Shown here in pieces: positions 27,901-36,841 of a stretch of 64,000 nt of DNA. The notes below the pieces were generated by a model, which searched no databases, was not told the DNA's origin, and saw only the letters and a program-made list of their open reading frames with translations. The position numbers and the translations under genes are program-made. The first letter of the stretch is position 1. Each line of letters begins with the position of its first letter. This stretch comes from Coleofasciculus sp. FACHB-1120 (GTDB lineage Bacteria; Cyanobacteriota; Cyanobacteriia; Cyanobacteriales; FACHB-T130): NCBI RefSeq assembly GCF_014698845.1, contig NZ_JACJTV010000001.1, positions 1 through 64,000 of the forward strand. Direction: 5' to 3'.

Positions 27901-28501
27901 TCTGTCTCGGCGCTACAAAGGACAACTTGATGAGGACGCCGACGATTTTATTGATTTTGCCGTCGATGGCGCGAACCGGATGCAACGGCTGATTCAAGAT
28001 TTGCTGGAGTATTCGCGCCTAGGGACGCGAAGTCGGGAATTTGAGATGGTAGATTGCGATCGCTCTTTTGCCGAAGCGATCGCAAATCTGCAAATTGCGA
28101 TCGCCGAGAGTAATGCCACTATTACCCACGATCCCCTGCCATCGGTGAGGGGGGATGCTACTCAAATCGGGCAGCTGTTACAGAACTTAATTGCGAATGG
28201 AATCAAGTTTTGCAAAGATGCCCCTCCCCAGGTTCACGTTTCAGCTCAAGCAAGCGACAATGAATGGATCTTCTCCGTCCGCGATAACGGTATTGGGATT
28301 GCCCCAGATCATCAAGCACGAATTTTTATCATCTTTCAACGCTTGCACGCACGCGAGACTTATCCTGGTACCGGAATTGGTTTAGCTATCTGCAAAAAAA
28401 TCGTCGATCAACACGGTGGACGGATCTGGGTGGATTCTCAATGGGGGCAGGGAAGTGTATTCTACTTTACAATTCCCAGATCAGGAGAGAACCCAAGGTG
28501 A
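24959..28501 (+). CDS. membrane histidine kinase with six PAS domains
   Basis: The 1180-residue protein has two membrane segments (about 17-34 and 52-69), a coiled coil, then six PAS/PAC units at roughly 138-250, 260-390, 395-510, 575-700, 700-815 and 820-940, several ending DITERKR. The HisKA phospho-acceptor is His966 in ASHDLQEP, and the ATPase domain has NLIANGIKF, DNGIGI and GTGIGLAI. PAS units three and five are near-identical over some 40 residues, indicating internal duplication. HDLQEP kinases of this kind pair with Rcp1-like regulators, and one is encoded next with a start-stop overlap. The signal is unknown. Confidence 0.93.
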   Translation: MPLSHSRLLSFRQIASQAAIAIAFPLGCLLMLHWLFDIPILKNVFPQDYHRDIEPAIVGVMNAVVFGILVWWNAKAFKAIDSQREQAEEELRRLNAELEARIEQSTAQLRQANQQLASEIAERKQAEEVLSQRQREFKAVHENAPDAMMRLDRQMRYVYVNSFVERVSGIPAQAFIGKTPQEVGSPKELCQIWEDTLRMVFETGQEQAIEFQTPTVNGLCHFQSRVVPEFNQKGEIETALVVSRDISDRKRAEAALQKEREFLKVLLDNIEAGIVACDANGVLTLFNQASRAFHGLPEQPLPAQQWAEYYDLYLSDGKTPMKREDIPLFRALQGEHIRDVEMAIAPKSGKVRTLLASGQAFFDSQGTKLGAVVAMHDITERKRAEEALRESEERLQAIVDNSTALIYLMDTQHRILLINRRFEDVFHLNKEQLLGKSLYDIWSFAIADAFVKNNQKILAAKIPIEIEEVAPHDDGLHTYISIKFPLYNSSGVLYAVCGISTDITERKQVEEHIRTLNAELEERVNERTAELRLINQALQSEISERQRAEEERAQLLRREQEARELAEASEQRYRFLAESIPQIVWTVEPEGDFDYINQRWVDYSGLTLSQTQDDGWFSVLHPDDRLVSIQRCNQAVEAGESYEIENRFKRAADGQYRWHLTRAVPMKDSTGRIVKWFGTCTDIDDQKRTAEALRESEARLQAILDNIPAVLYLKDAQGKFIFINHQFEILFHIDREKVKNKTDYDIFPKEMADVFRANDRKVLEARTTLEREEVAPQDDGLHTYISIKFPLCDAAGVPYGVCGISTDITERKRAEEALRESEARFRRVVESNMIGILFWDVSGNITEANNAFLEMVGYTREDLLLGKVHWKKMTPVEYNYLDEKGIQELAATGICSAFEKEYLRKDGSRIPVLIGGAILEGSQDKGVCFVIDITERKRMEEALFKQAQELARSNAELEQFAYVASHDLQEPLRMVASYTQLLSRRYKGQLDEDADDFIDFAVDGANRMQRLIQDLLEYSRLGTRSREFEMVDCDRSFAEAIANLQIAIAESNATITHDPLPSVRGDATQIGQLLQNLIANGIKFCKDAPPQVHVSAQASDNEWIFSVRDNGIGIAPDHQARIFIIFQRLHARETYPGTGIGLAICKKIVDQHGGRIWVDSQWGQGSVFYFTIPRSGENPR

Positions 28502-28938
28502 ATTTGGGTAATAGACCCGTAGAAATCTTGCTAGTTGAAGATAATGAGGGTGATATTCGTCTCACCCAAGAAGCGTTTAGAGATAGTAGGGTTGGGAATC
28601 ACCTAAATATTGTTAGGGATGGTGTCGAAGCGATCGCTTTCCTCAGAAAAGAAGAACCGTATGCCAATGCCGTTCGTCCCGACATTATCCTCCTTGACCT
28701 CAACTTACCGAAGCGCAACGGTATTGAAGTGTTGGCAGAAATCAAGCAGGATGACCAGCTTAAAAGGATTCCTGTCATTGTTCTGACCTCCTCCCAAGCC
28801 GAGTCCGATATTCTCAACGCCTACGATTTGCATGCCAACTGTTTCATCAGTAAGCCGATTGACCTAGATCAGTTTTTGCGTGTGGTGCAGTCAATCGAGG
28901 ACTTCTGGCTCACCATCGTCAAACTCCCCCCAGAATAG
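28498..28938 (+). CDS. Rcp1-like single-domain response regulator
   Basis: The 146-residue receiver has EILLVEDNEGDI, Asp67 in LLDLNLPKRNG, the VLTSS switch residue and the SKPI lysine. The ED-N-GD pattern and the long loop are typical of the Rcp1 family that partners phytochrome-like kinases; there is no output domain. The frame is open from 28441, but GTG 28498 is chosen: it overlaps the kinase stop as GTGA and has AGGAGA nine bases upstream. The pair should be translationally coupled and act together. Confidence 0.93.
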   Translation: MNLGNRPVEILLVEDNEGDIRLTQEAFRDSRVGNHLNIVRDGVEAIAFLRKEEPYANAVRPDIILLDLNLPKRNGIEVLAEIKQDDQLKRIPVIVLTSSQAESDILNAYDLHANCFISKPIDLDQFLRVVQSIEDFWLTIVKLPPE

Positions 28939-29045
28939 AAAAAGCGAACCGAAAAATATTTTTCTTTTGACTTTTAATTTCTCCTAGATTGGGCTTACAA
29001 TGATAGTTTTGGTTAAAGTCTGAAGGGTACACAAGAGGAAGCTAT

Positions 29046-29654
29046 ATGTCCCGATATCGAGGCCCACGCCTCAGAATTGTGCGTCGTTTGGGCGATCTGC
29101 CCGGTTTAACTCGCAAATCAGCCCGCCGTGCATATCCACCCGGACAGCATGGTCAAGCCCGGAAGAAGCGCTCAGAGTATGCTGTCCGACTAGAGGAAAA
29201 GCAGAAACTCCGCTTCAATTATGGCTTAAGTGAAAAGCAGCTGCTGCGTTACGTGCGGAAGGCACGTCGCGCCACGGGTTCCACGGGTCAAGCACTGCTG
29301 CAACTGTTGGAAATGCGTCTGGATAACACCGTTTTCCGGATGGGGATGGCTCCTACGATTCCTGGGGCGCGTCAGCTAGTCAATCACGGTCATGTGTTGG
29401 TGAATGGTCGCTCGGTGAATATTCCCAGCTATCAGTGCCGTCCGGGAGAGGTCATCAGTGTCCGCGATAAGGAAGGATCTCGCCGGTTAGTGCAACAAAA
29501 CCTGGAATATCCAGGTTTGGCAAATATGCCCAGCCATCTAGAGTTTGACAAAACCAAGATGACTGGCAGAGTCAACGGTGTGATTGAGCGCGAATGGATC
29601 GCGCTGCAAATCAACGAACTGCTGGTGGTTGAGTACTACTCACGCCAAGCTTAA
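29046..29654 (+). CDS. rpsD: 30S ribosomal protein S4
   Basis: The 202-residue protein opens with [15 protein letters not shown] and contains the S4 RNA-binding domain [10 protein letters not shown] through [12 protein letters not shown]. The length and ends match bacterial and plastid S4. S4 nucleates 16S rRNA folding in the small subunit and can repress its own operon. As in many cyanobacteria it stands alone. AGAGGAAG precedes ATG 29046. Confidence 0.97.
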   Translation: MSRYRGPRLRIVRRLGDLPGLTRKSARRAYPPGQHGQARKKRSEYAVRLEEKQKLRFNYGLSEKQLLRYVRKARRATGSTGQALLQLLEMRLDNTVFRMGMAPTIPGARQLVNHGHVLVNGRSVNIPSYQCRPGEVISVRDKEGSRRLVQQNLEYPGLANMPSHLEFDKTKMTGRVNGVIEREWIALQINELLVVEYYSRQA

Positions 29655-29666
29655 GATAGTTTTGAG

Positions 29667-29708
29667 TTTTGAGTTTTGAGTAATTAAAAACTTATTCAAA
29701 ACTCAAAA
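29667..29708 (+). terminator. rpsD terminator-like hairpin from TTTTGAG repeats
   Basis: TTTTGAGTTTTG at 29667-29678 pairs with CAAAACTCAAAA at 29697-29708 and is followed by TTATTTTTT. The first arm is part of a TTTTGAG tandem repeat (three units), so more than one register is possible. MoaA converges from the other side. Confidence 0.6.
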
Positions 29709-29715
29709 TTATTTT

Positions 29716-30702
29716 TTAGCCCCCAATTTGCGACATGGTGCGGCTATACGCACCAGTCGTGCCAGCATCTCGCTGCTTGTAGTTAATCTCTGGTTTCATC
29801 AACAGCAATTGCTGCACTTTATTGCGGAGTTCGGCTGTATCAACACCGGCGCGGAGGGCGGTTTTTAGGTCAAGTTGACCCGTCTCATTTAGCAGACAAG
29901 GACGCAACCAGCCATCCGCAGATAGACGCATCCGGTTACAGCGATCGCAAAAACACTCGGACATCTGACTGATAAATCCCAGCGTCCCTTTGGCTCCGGG
30001 AATCTGGAACACATCGGCGGGGCCGTTGCCCCGAACATAAGATTCGGTCAAGCCAAAAATGTCGCGGATGCGTTGGCGCAAATCGGCGGATGCCACCCAA
30101 CCATTTCCGACAAATAACTGATCGTTGCCAATTGGCATAAACTCAATAAACCGGACGTGCCAATGCCGGTCAATTGTCAAGGCAGCGAGATCCAGCACTT
30201 CTTGGTTGTTCACACCGGGGATGACCACCACATTTAGCTTCAGAGGGTCGAACCCGACGCGATGGGCGGCTTGAATTCCGTCCCAAACTTTCTGCCACTG
30301 AGAACGACCGCGATTGCCGATAATTTTGTCAAAAGTTTCGGGATTAAGCGAATCCAGACTGATATTCAGGCGTCGTAACCCGGCGTCGTAGAGTTGTTGC
30401 GCGATTGGGGCGAGTAAAAACCCGTTGGTAGTCATGGAGAGGTCTTGCGTTTCCGGCAGGGACGCGATCGCCCCCACCAACTCCACCACCCGCGGACGCA
30501 GTAGCGGTTCGCCCCCGGTTAGACGAAATCGAGTAAATCCTACCGGGATAAATACCTCTTCGAGCAGGATGAGCAATTCTTCATCAGTTAACAGCTGTTG
30601 CTGCAAAATGTAGTCAAGCTCAGCACCCTCCGGCATACAGTACTGACACCGGAAATTGCAGCGGTCAATTAAGCTAATCCGAAGGTAGTCTACCTGATTC
30701 AT
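29716..30702 (-). CDS. moaA: GTP 3',8-cyclase
   Basis: The 328-residue radical SAM enzyme starts molybdenum-cofactor synthesis by converting GTP to 3',8-cyclo-7,8-dihydro-GTP. Cys15, Cys19 and Cys22 ([14 protein letters not shown]) hold the SAM cluster. Further C-terminal cysteines in [11 protein letters not shown] and the later PCL hold the second cluster. The protein ends in GG, as required in MoaA. ATG 30702 is the usual start. No other moa genes are in the window. Nitrate reductase is one cofactor user in cyanobacteria. Confidence 0.96.
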   Translation of the reverse strand: MNQVDYLRISLIDRCNFRCQYCMPEGAELDYILQQQLLTDEELLILLEEVFIPVGFTRFRLTGGEPLLRPRVVELVGAIASLPETQDLSMTTNGFLLAPIAQQLYDAGLRRLNISLDSLNPETFDKIIGNRGRSQWQKVWDGIQAAHRVGFDPLKLNVVVIPGVNNQEVLDLAALTIDRHWHVRFIEFMPIGNDQLFVGNGWVASADLRQRIRDIFGLTESYVRGNGPADVFQIPGAKGTLGFISQMSECFCDRCNRMRLSADGWLRPCLLNETGQLDLKTALRAGVDTAELRNKVQQLLLMKPEINYKQRDAGTTGAYSRTMSQIGG

Positions 30703-30747
30703 GTTTTTTTTGGGGTTGATGAGAACACCAACCCCTAACCCCTACCC

Positions 30748-32211
30748 TTATTCTGATCCATTTGTCAATGGATCTACAGTAATTGGGGCCCGAAGCGGCA
30801 CAAGTTGCAGTTTCGGCGAAATGAGCGTTCGCCAAACCTTCCGAATCGGATGACTGCGATGCTCTTTGACAAAGACTAAAGGCAGGATAGCCACAAGTCG
30901 CAAAACAGCGGACAGAGCAAACACGGTTGGCAAGCCACCGAAATTGTCCAACTCAGCCAGAAATCCCCCGACAGTTGTTCCCAGTGCGCCACTGACACCT
31001 GCAACCGCCGCAGCGATCGCAAAGTAAGCAGATTGATGGCGTCCTGCTGCCACAGCCATTTGCAAATTGTTGGTACACAGGTCAATCGCTGCCCAGGTGC
31101 CACCCATGAACAGGTGTAAAAGCGGGAACCAAACCCAAACCGAAACTGGGTCAGCCCCCAGCCCTAGCCAGAGTAAAGGTGTCAGTGCTGCCAACACCCC
31201 CACAAATACCAGAAGCGGACGATTCCCAATTCGGTCTGCCAGCTTTCCCCATACCACCATCATCACCAAGGTAGCCGCCGCCGTTAAGCTGCTATAGAGC
31301 GTTACCCAGCTGACATCCATATTCAGGTTGTCTAGCAGGTAGAGACCGAAAAAAGGAGTGCAGATATTAACGGCAAATGCCCAAAAGCTAAAGTAAAGCA
31401 GAAACCTGACAAAATTGCCATTTTTGAGTAGAGCGATCGCGGTTCCCCAACGCTCAGTTGCCCCTGCCTCGTCAGCAGTGCCGTGCTGCGTCTGGGGATT
31501 CACATCCACCATGAAGAACTGACATCCTAAACTAATTAACCCAATGATCACTCCCAAGAACAAGACCACACCGTACCCCTGAAGCGGCCCACCAGGCCAA
31601 GCCGACACAGCTAGACCGAGCAGGGGTACAGAGAGCAGAGTGGTCAAGCTGATAGCACTATTGCGAAAACCAAAATATCGCCCCCGCAACTTTTCCGGAA
31701 CCAACGCCGCCATCCAACTGAGCCAGTTAGCACTGCCCAAGCTACCAATGATATTGGTTGCCAAGACAATTGCTAGTGTCCAACTGACCAGGTTGGGCGA
31801 ATTGGTTGGGTGCCAACAACTCCAACCAATTCCCGCCACTAAAATTAGCCACAGCAGCCGCGACGGGCCGTAAATCCAGACATTAAACCAGTGGCGACTG
31901 ATGGTTCGTTCTGACAGATACGCTCCTAGTGGTTGCAGCAAATTCACCAGCATGGGAACGGACGACAACATCCCAATCTCCATTGGGCTTGCACCCAATT
32001 GGAGTAAGAAATTACTGAGCAGGACGCCGCCAGTAATGCCACCAAACACGACAGCAAAGACAGCATCCCAAGTAGACGCTTTTAGGCTAGACCGAATTAC
32101 CTGTTTGGAAAGTTTGGAGGGTGAATTGGAAGAAACTACCAGCGGGGAAGCGGCGGGAGTTTCTAAAACCTCCAAAGCTGGAAGAGATACGGTTTCAGCT
32201 GGGACTTGCAA
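30748..32211 (-). CDS. major facilitator superfamily transporter
   Basis: The 487-residue protein has about twelve membrane helices with a cytoplasmic N-terminal extension of 40 residues. The loop motif LGGVLAALT... is not classic, but GKLADRIGNRPLL between helices matches the MFS A-like motif. The first and second halves are related, as in all MFS. The substrate is unknown. Spacing of 45 bases to moaA on the same strand allows co-transcription, but no functional link is evident. Confidence 0.88.
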   Translation of the reverse strand: MQVPAETVSLPALEVLETPAASPLVVSSNSPSKLSKQVIRSSLKASTWDAVFAVVFGGITGGVLLSNFLLQLGASPMEIGMLSSVPMLVNLLQPLGAYLSERTISRHWFNVWIYGPSRLLWLILVAGIGWSCWHPTNSPNLVSWTLAIVLATNIIGSLGSANWLSWMAALVPEKLRGRYFGFRNSAISLTTLLSVPLLGLAVSAWPGGPLQGYGVVLFLGVIIGLISLGCQFFMVDVNPQTQHGTADEAGATERWGTAIALLKNGNFVRFLLYFSFWAFAVNICTPFFGLYLLDNLNMDVSWVTLYSSLTAAATLVMMVVWGKLADRIGNRPLLVFVGVLAALTPLLWLGLGADPVSVWVWFPLLHLFMGGTWAAIDLCTNNLQMAVAAGRHQSAYFAIAAAVAGVSGALGTTVGGFLAELDNFGGLPTVFALSAVLRLVAILPLVFVKEHRSHPIRKVWRTLISPKLQLVPLRAPITVDPLTNGSE

Positions 32212-32969
32212 CGGTAAACTCCTCGACTGGTTTAAATAGGCTGGAATAGGGAACCACTGACTTTGTCTCTACTAAAGAAACCTCTTGCCGACAGCACGGA
32301 CAACAGCCTTGTCTGTCTTGGCTCGAAGATGGATGTTTTAGAAGGATAGACTGAGAATTCTAGGTTGGGCAGCTTCCCGCAGTCAGATAACTTTCTCAAT
32401 CCTTTGAAACAAAGATTCAAAATAATTAAATCTTTCTGCCGCTAGTTAATAAATAGTAGCAATTGTGCCTGTGACCAGTGGACGTAAAACCAATACAGCT
32501 TCAGTTAACCTTCCCGCTGGAAAAGGCTGATTCCGTGGTTTCCCCTGGCCTTGTAAGGAAGGATTCAGGGGTTAGGTTTGTCTGAGCGGGGAAAAAATTG
32601 AGCGCCAAACTTCCCTCCCTTAAACATCCCTTTTCCACTTTTTCTACCCAAAGACGGACTGGCGAGTGACAGCACTTAAAATCTCGGCTCTCGTCGTCAG
32701 AGTAGAGTCGCTGTCTCTTCTAGGGTTCCCAAGAAACCTCAGTGAATATCTACAAGCCGGTTAATAAATTGCTCGAACTGCCATTGTCCAAATCCTTTTC
32801 TTTCAGAAAAAAAGGATTTCAACAGTCTTTTGAGAATTTGCTACCAGTATCATCTCTATATCAGGGCGCAGGAGAACCGATTTGAACCGCCAAGACATCG
32901 TCGGGTACCCTTTGTGGGTGCCTAACCAATAATCATTGCATCCGCCAAAAGAGAGGAGAGCTGAAGTGC
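32212..32969. other. 758-base gap before the first pentapeptide gene, with two small hairpins
   Basis: No plausible gene is seen on either strand. AAATCCTTTT (32790-32799) pairs with AAAAGGATTT (32810-32819), and GGGTACCC (32903-32910) pairs with GGGTGCCT (32916-32923) using two G-U pairs, about 50 bases before ATG 32970. These may be leader structures. Confidence 0.45.
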
Positions 32970-34184
32970 ATGGCAAACAAGCAACAGCGGGCTTTACTTA
33001 AGCAAGGAGTAGAAGCCTGGAATAAGTGGCGTAAATCGAGTCCCGGAATCCCGCCAAATTTAATTGGAGCCGATTTACGCCAGGAAGATTTGGGTGGAGT
33101 TAACCTGACGGGCGCGTCTCTGTGCAGTGCTGACCTGAGTGGAGCCAATCTGATGCAGGCATCTCTGCATCGAACAGACCTTCGGGGTGCGGACTTGAGG
33201 GGAGCATATCTGAGTAAAGCGGACTTGTCAGAGGCAGATATCACTGAAGCGAATCTCAGCGAAGCCTACCTCTTTGAGGCGAACCTGAGCCGGGTAAACC
33301 TTCAAGGTGCAGATATGCACTGGGTCTACCTGGGTAAAGCTGATTTATCCGGGGCGAATTTGATGGGGGCGAACCTCACACAAGTAGATATGCGGGGAGC
33401 CAATCTAATCGGGGCGAACCTCCGCGAGGCGGATTTGTTCAAAGCGAATCTGATTGGGGCGGATTTACAAGGAGCCGATCTGCGCGGGACGAATTTGGGT
33501 GAGGCAAACTTAATGGGGGCAAGGTTGCTCAAGACTAACTTTGAGAATGCAAACCTGGAGGGTTGTTTAGTTTATGGGATTGCGTCTTGGGGGTTAAAGC
33601 TGGAAGGAGCCAACCAGTCAAATTTGGTGATTACTCCGCCAGATTATCCAGCGATCGCACTGGATAATCTGGAAGTGGCGACATTTATTTACTTGTTGCT
33701 GAATCATCAGAAAATCCGCGAGGTTTTTCCCTCGATTGCCTCCAATATCGTGCCGATCTTGGGCAGTTTCAAAGGAGATGGGCGGAAAGGTTTGCTGGAG
33801 GGGCTTCGCAATGCTCTTCGCCAACATGACTATTTGCCTTTATCGGTGGAGTTAGAAAAAGCAGCGACGCCGGAACTCGCAGAGGCAATCTCCACCGTAG
33901 CTGGGATGGCGAAGTTTATGATTGTGGATTTCACGGACGCTAGCAGCATCCCCCAAGAATTACTGAAAATTCTCCAGGGCATCCCTTTGGTGCCGGTGCA
34001 ACCGTTAGTGCAAGTAGATAGCGTGGATAGCAAAGAGGTGGCTGTGTTGGAAGAGTTTCAGGAATATCCCTATGCTCAACCTATTTACCAGTATCAGAGC
34101 CTTGAAGATGCAATCGCTTCTGTAGAAGAAAAAATTATTTCCCCGGCTGAGGCGAAGGCGAATGATTTACTCAGCGGAAGTTAG
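32970..34184 (+). CDS. pentapeptide-repeat protein with C-terminal DLTD-type domain (paralogue 1)
   Basis: A basic helix (MANKQQRALLKQGVEAWNKW) is followed by about thirty A(D/N)LXX pentapeptides (residues about 32-195), which form a right-handed beta-helix. Residues about 220-404 form an alpha/beta domain: NIVPILGSFKGDGRKGLLEGLR, then FMIVDFTDASSIPQELL and a C-terminal SPAEAKANDLL. The VDFTD...E pattern resembles TIR and deoxyribosyltransferase-like nucleotide enzymes, which is inference. AGGAGAG precedes ATG 32970. A second gene of exactly the same length lies 818 bases downstream. Confidence 0.85.
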   Translation: MANKQQRALLKQGVEAWNKWRKSSPGIPPNLIGADLRQEDLGGVNLTGASLCSADLSGANLMQASLHRTDLRGADLRGAYLSKADLSEADITEANLSEAYLFEANLSRVNLQGADMHWVYLGKADLSGANLMGANLTQVDMRGANLIGANLREADLFKANLIGADLQGADLRGTNLGEANLMGARLLKTNFENANLEGCLVYGIASWGLKLEGANQSNLVITPPDYPAIALDNLEVATFIYLLLNHQKIREVFPSIASNIVPILGSFKGDGRKGLLEGLRNALRQHDYLPLSVELEKAATPELAEAISTVAGMAKFMIVDFTDASSIPQELLKILQGIPLVPVQPLVQVDSVDSKEVAVLEEFQEYPYAQPIYQYQSLEDAIASVEEKIISPAEAKANDLLSGS

Positions 34185-34269
34185 GCGTGGCAATCCCGTA
34201 CTTCTACGATAGCTGACGTTGATTGTTTGCTGAAATAGCCATCTTGCTTAGGGTGTCTTCCGCAACTAC

Positions 34270-34307
34270 GGACAGTAGTTCGTAGCTAAGACTACAAACT
34301 ACTGTCC
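34270..34307 (+). terminator. stem-loop after pentapeptide paralogue 1
   Basis: GGACAGTAGTT (34270-34280) pairs perfectly with AACTACTGTCC (34297-34307), and an inner GTAG/CTAC pair extends the stem. It lies 86 bases past the stop. Confidence 0.5.
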
Positions 34308-34459
34308 AAATCGGCGTGGCACATCTGGTCAATTTTTCTAGAATTCGCGGGCGTAAATCGAGAAAAAGGTGGCAAGACACTTGGCAAATCTCTGCTGACT
34401 TCTCCGGAAACTGGCTTTCAATTTTACCAAGTGGTTATTCTAGACGTGTGTACCGCCCA

Positions 34460-34491
34460 TACTGAGCGATCGCGAAGTCAATCGCTCAGTA
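34460..34491. repeat. inverted repeat within the 818-base gap
   Basis: TACTGAGCGAT (34460-34470) and ATCGCTCAGTA (34481-34491) are perfect complements around a ten-base loop. No coding sequence was found in 34185-35002. Confidence 0.5.
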
Positions 34492-34841
34492 CGATCAAAT
34501 CAACTGCTTTCTTCAAATTTATTCAAAGAGCCTGAAAACCGCTCTATATATGCTTTTTGACCAAAACATGACTCTTGGCAGCAGCGCTAAATGCGATCAT
34601 TTTTCCCTTCTTCTTCGGGAGTTCCGCCCTAATCTCACGTAGTTCAACAAAAGAGAAGGTATTTGAACTGACTCACATCAGGTCATATTTGTCTGCATTT
34701 CAGTAAAATTCAGTACAATTCTTACTTTTGAACCCAGTAAATATACTATTTTCTTAAAGATTCTGTAAATATTCATCCTTTAGTGTAGTCATACTCAGGG
34801 CGTATTCCTTAAGATAGAGATGCTCAAATTAAACTATTTAC

Positions 34842-34855
34842 GTACAATTACGTAC
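34842..34855 (+). promoter_or_regulatory. GTAN8TAC word, possible NtcA site upstream of pentapeptide paralogue 2
   Basis: GTA at 34842-34844 and TAC at 34853-34855 are eight bases apart, the NtcA consensus. It overlaps a tandem ten-base repeat (TTACGTACAA, TTACGTACAT). No -10 box lies at the canonical 22-base distance, so the call is weak. Confidence 0.25.
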
Positions 34856-35002
34856 ATACCTAATTTGTTAAATTCAAAATCACAAGAATTAGCTCCCTGC
34901 AAAAGCGCGAAGTCTCTGGTCACAATCAGTTGAAGTCTGCTTGTATATCTGAGTTCAAGTACTGAATGTTTCTGAATTTAGAGAGGATTTGTAGAAGGCT
35001 AT

Positions 35003-36217
35003 ATGACAAAAAACAACCTAGATATTAAAACAGACCCTACAGTAATCGAGATTGTAACTGGGTTAACTAATCGGACAAGCAAGCAACAAGTGGATCTGCT
35101 CAGACAAGGAGTGGAAGCCTGGAATGCGGAAAGACAACAGAATCCTCAAATCCGACCAGACCTAAAGATGGCTAACCTGAGACGAGCCAACCTCAGCACA
35201 GCGAATCTCAGCGGGATAGACCTCTCCTTAGTCAACTTCAGCGGGGCTAATCTGACCTCAGCTAACCTGAGCGGAGCAAACCTCAGTAGAGCAAACCTCA
35301 GCGGGGCAGACTTGAGATGGGCAGACCTCAGCGGGGCACTCTTAGAAGGGGCTGACCTCAATGGCGCACTCCTGAGTGCAGCGAATCTCAGCAAAGTAAA
35401 ATTCAACAAAACCAACTTAAAAGGGGCAGTCCTCAGCGGAGCCAACTTAAGCAATTCACAAATCAGTGAAGCCAACTTTAGTGGGGCAGACCTGAGATGG
35501 GCAAACCTGAGACGAGCCGTCGTCAGCGTAGCAGACTTCCGGAAGGCAGACCTGAGATGGGCAAACTTGAGCGAGGCTCAGGTGGTGCGGACAAATTTAG
35601 AGGGAGCCAACCTTGAGAGGTGTTCGATTTATGGGATTTCCACTTTGGGATTAAAACTGAAGGGAGCCAAGCAGTTGAATTTAGTCATCACTGCTTTTGG
35701 CGATCCTGCGATCGCAGTGGACAATCTGGAAGTTTCAGAATTTATCAGTCGGCTGCTCAATACTCAAAAAATCCCCGATTTCAATAACACTATCTGTTCT
35801 AAAGTCATACTGGTTCTGGGTCGTTGCACTCAGGAGCGCAAGCCAATGTTGGATGCGCTTCGCAAATTTAACTACTTGCCGGTGGTTATAGACTGCGAAA
35901 CATCGACGAGTAAAGACCTGACGCAAACCATCTTAACGGTGGCTCAGATTTCACGGTTCATTATTGCCGACCTGACCGATCCTAGAAGTATTCCCCAAGA
36001 ATTGCACACCATTATTCCCAATCTGCAATTGGTGCCGGTGCAGCCATTGCTCCATACTTCAGCCCAGAAAGAATACGCGATGTTTGAAGATTTCCAGCGC
36101 TATCCTTGGGTGTTAGAAACGTACTGGTATAACGCTTTTGAGGAAGCGATCGCTTCTCTCAAGGAAAAAGTCATTGCTCCTGCTGAAGCGAAGGCAAGGG
36201 CTTTATTGGGCGGTTGA
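35003..36217 (+). CDS. pentapeptide-repeat protein with C-terminal DLTD-type domain (paralogue 2)
   Basis: The 404-residue protein has an N-terminal helix with QQVDLLRQGVEAWNAERQQNP, pentapeptides over about residues 50-215 and a C-terminal domain closely parallel to paralogue 1: LVITAFGDPAIAVDNLEVSEF, VILVLGRCTQERKPMLDALRKF, FIIADLTDPRSIPQEL and APAEAKA. Its DLTD is a better match to nucleotide-processing folds than DFTD in the first copy. The repeat region differs more than the C-terminal domain, suggesting that the latter is the conserved active part. GAGAGGA lies before ATG 35003. Confidence 0.85.
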   Translation: MTKNNLDIKTDPTVIEIVTGLTNRTSKQQVDLLRQGVEAWNAERQQNPQIRPDLKMANLRRANLSTANLSGIDLSLVNFSGANLTSANLSGANLSRANLSGADLRWADLSGALLEGADLNGALLSAANLSKVKFNKTNLKGAVLSGANLSNSQISEANFSGADLRWANLRRAVVSVADFRKADLRWANLSEAQVVRTNLEGANLERCSIYGISTLGLKLKGAKQLNLVITAFGDPAIAVDNLEVSEFISRLLNTQKIPDFNNTICSKVILVLGRCTQERKPMLDALRKFNYLPVVIDCETSTSKDLTQTILTVAQISRFIIADLTDPRSIPQELHTIIPNLQLVPVQPLLHTSAQKEYAMFEDFQRYPWVLETYWYNAFEEAIASLKEKVIAPAEAKARALLGG

Positions 36218-36256
36218 TTTGGATTAGCAGCAACCTGAGATAACCATCATTTGCTC

Positions 36257-36299
36257 GATCATCATCCCCTCTCTGATACCTGAGCAGGGGAGGATGATC
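36257..36299. terminator. hairpin downstream of pentapeptide paralogue 2
   Basis: GATCATCATCCCCT (36257-36270) pairs with AGGGGAGGATGATC (36286-36299) with one mismatch. Confidence 0.5.
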
Positions 36300-36304
36300 G
36301 TCTT

Positions 36305-36337
36305 CCTTCTCGGTTAACTTGTCTTTAACCGAGAAGG
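36305..36337. terminator. second hairpin downstream of pentapeptide paralogue 2
   Basis: CCTTCTCGGTTAA (36305-36317) and TTAACCGAGAAGG (36325-36337) pair perfectly with a seven-base loop, five bases after the preceding hairpin. Confidence 0.55.
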
Positions 36338-36524
36338 TCAATCAAAACACTTCCTTGTCTTGCCCCACAAATAGTCGTTTGTGAGGGTAAAACCAACACT
36401 TTCTAAGTTGATTTGGATTACTGAGAATAATCAGAACGAATCTACTAGCTGCCAGTTGCGATCGCTCTAATGACCAATGCCCAATTGCCTTACCCCTACA
36501 CGATGATTGCAGGGGTTTTGCTGC

Positions 36525-36746
36525 CTATGATGCTTGTTGACGCAGTTTTTCCACATACTGCTCAAACTCTTTCTCAGAAAGATAATCTATTTCCCCATCT
36601 CCCAAAGTAATCTTTGAAAGATATTGCATTGCCCGCTTAAACTCGCCAGTATCCCACTCATAGGCAAGAACATCCATGCCCCCGTCTTCCGTCTCGATTG
36701 CCTTAACGGGTCGATCTCCTACAATACAGTAGATTGGTAAGTCCAT
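36525..36746 (-). CDS. 73-residue conserved acidic protein of unknown function
   Basis: A compact acidic protein beginning MDLPIYCIVGDRPVKAIETEDGG, with DVLAYEWDTGEF and a C-terminal helix rich in Glu. I do not recognise a named domain, though it has the look of a cyanobacterial conserved small protein. It lies 95 bases downstream of the DUF4157/RelA-like gene on the same strand, which is where an immunity gene would be expected in a polymorphic toxin system. That role is inference. TTTTCCACA, a DnaA-box word, occurs once inside it at 36547-36555. Confidence 0.65.
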   Translation of the reverse strand: MDLPIYCIVGDRPVKAIETEDGGMDVLAYEWDTGEFKRAMQYLSKITLGDGEIDYLSEKEFEQYVEKLRQQAS

Positions 36747-36841
36747 AATATGATGATCCGATATTCAACTGAATTCTCTGCTTGTTCCGATTCTGATTGA
36801 GTGCATACCGACATTACTCTGAGTTATCCAGTCAATGTCAA

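Noticed and set aside
32232-32420. 62-codon minus-strand frame upstream of the MFS gene
   Set aside because: No Shine-Dalgarno, no domain and no conserved look.
32860-32930. tRNA-like GGTTCAAATC word on the minus strand
   Set aside because: The flanking bases do not form a T stem or acceptor stem.
36547-36555. Single TTTTCCACA word
   Set aside because: One DnaA-box word inside a gene is expected by chance in a window of this size; not part of the cluster.
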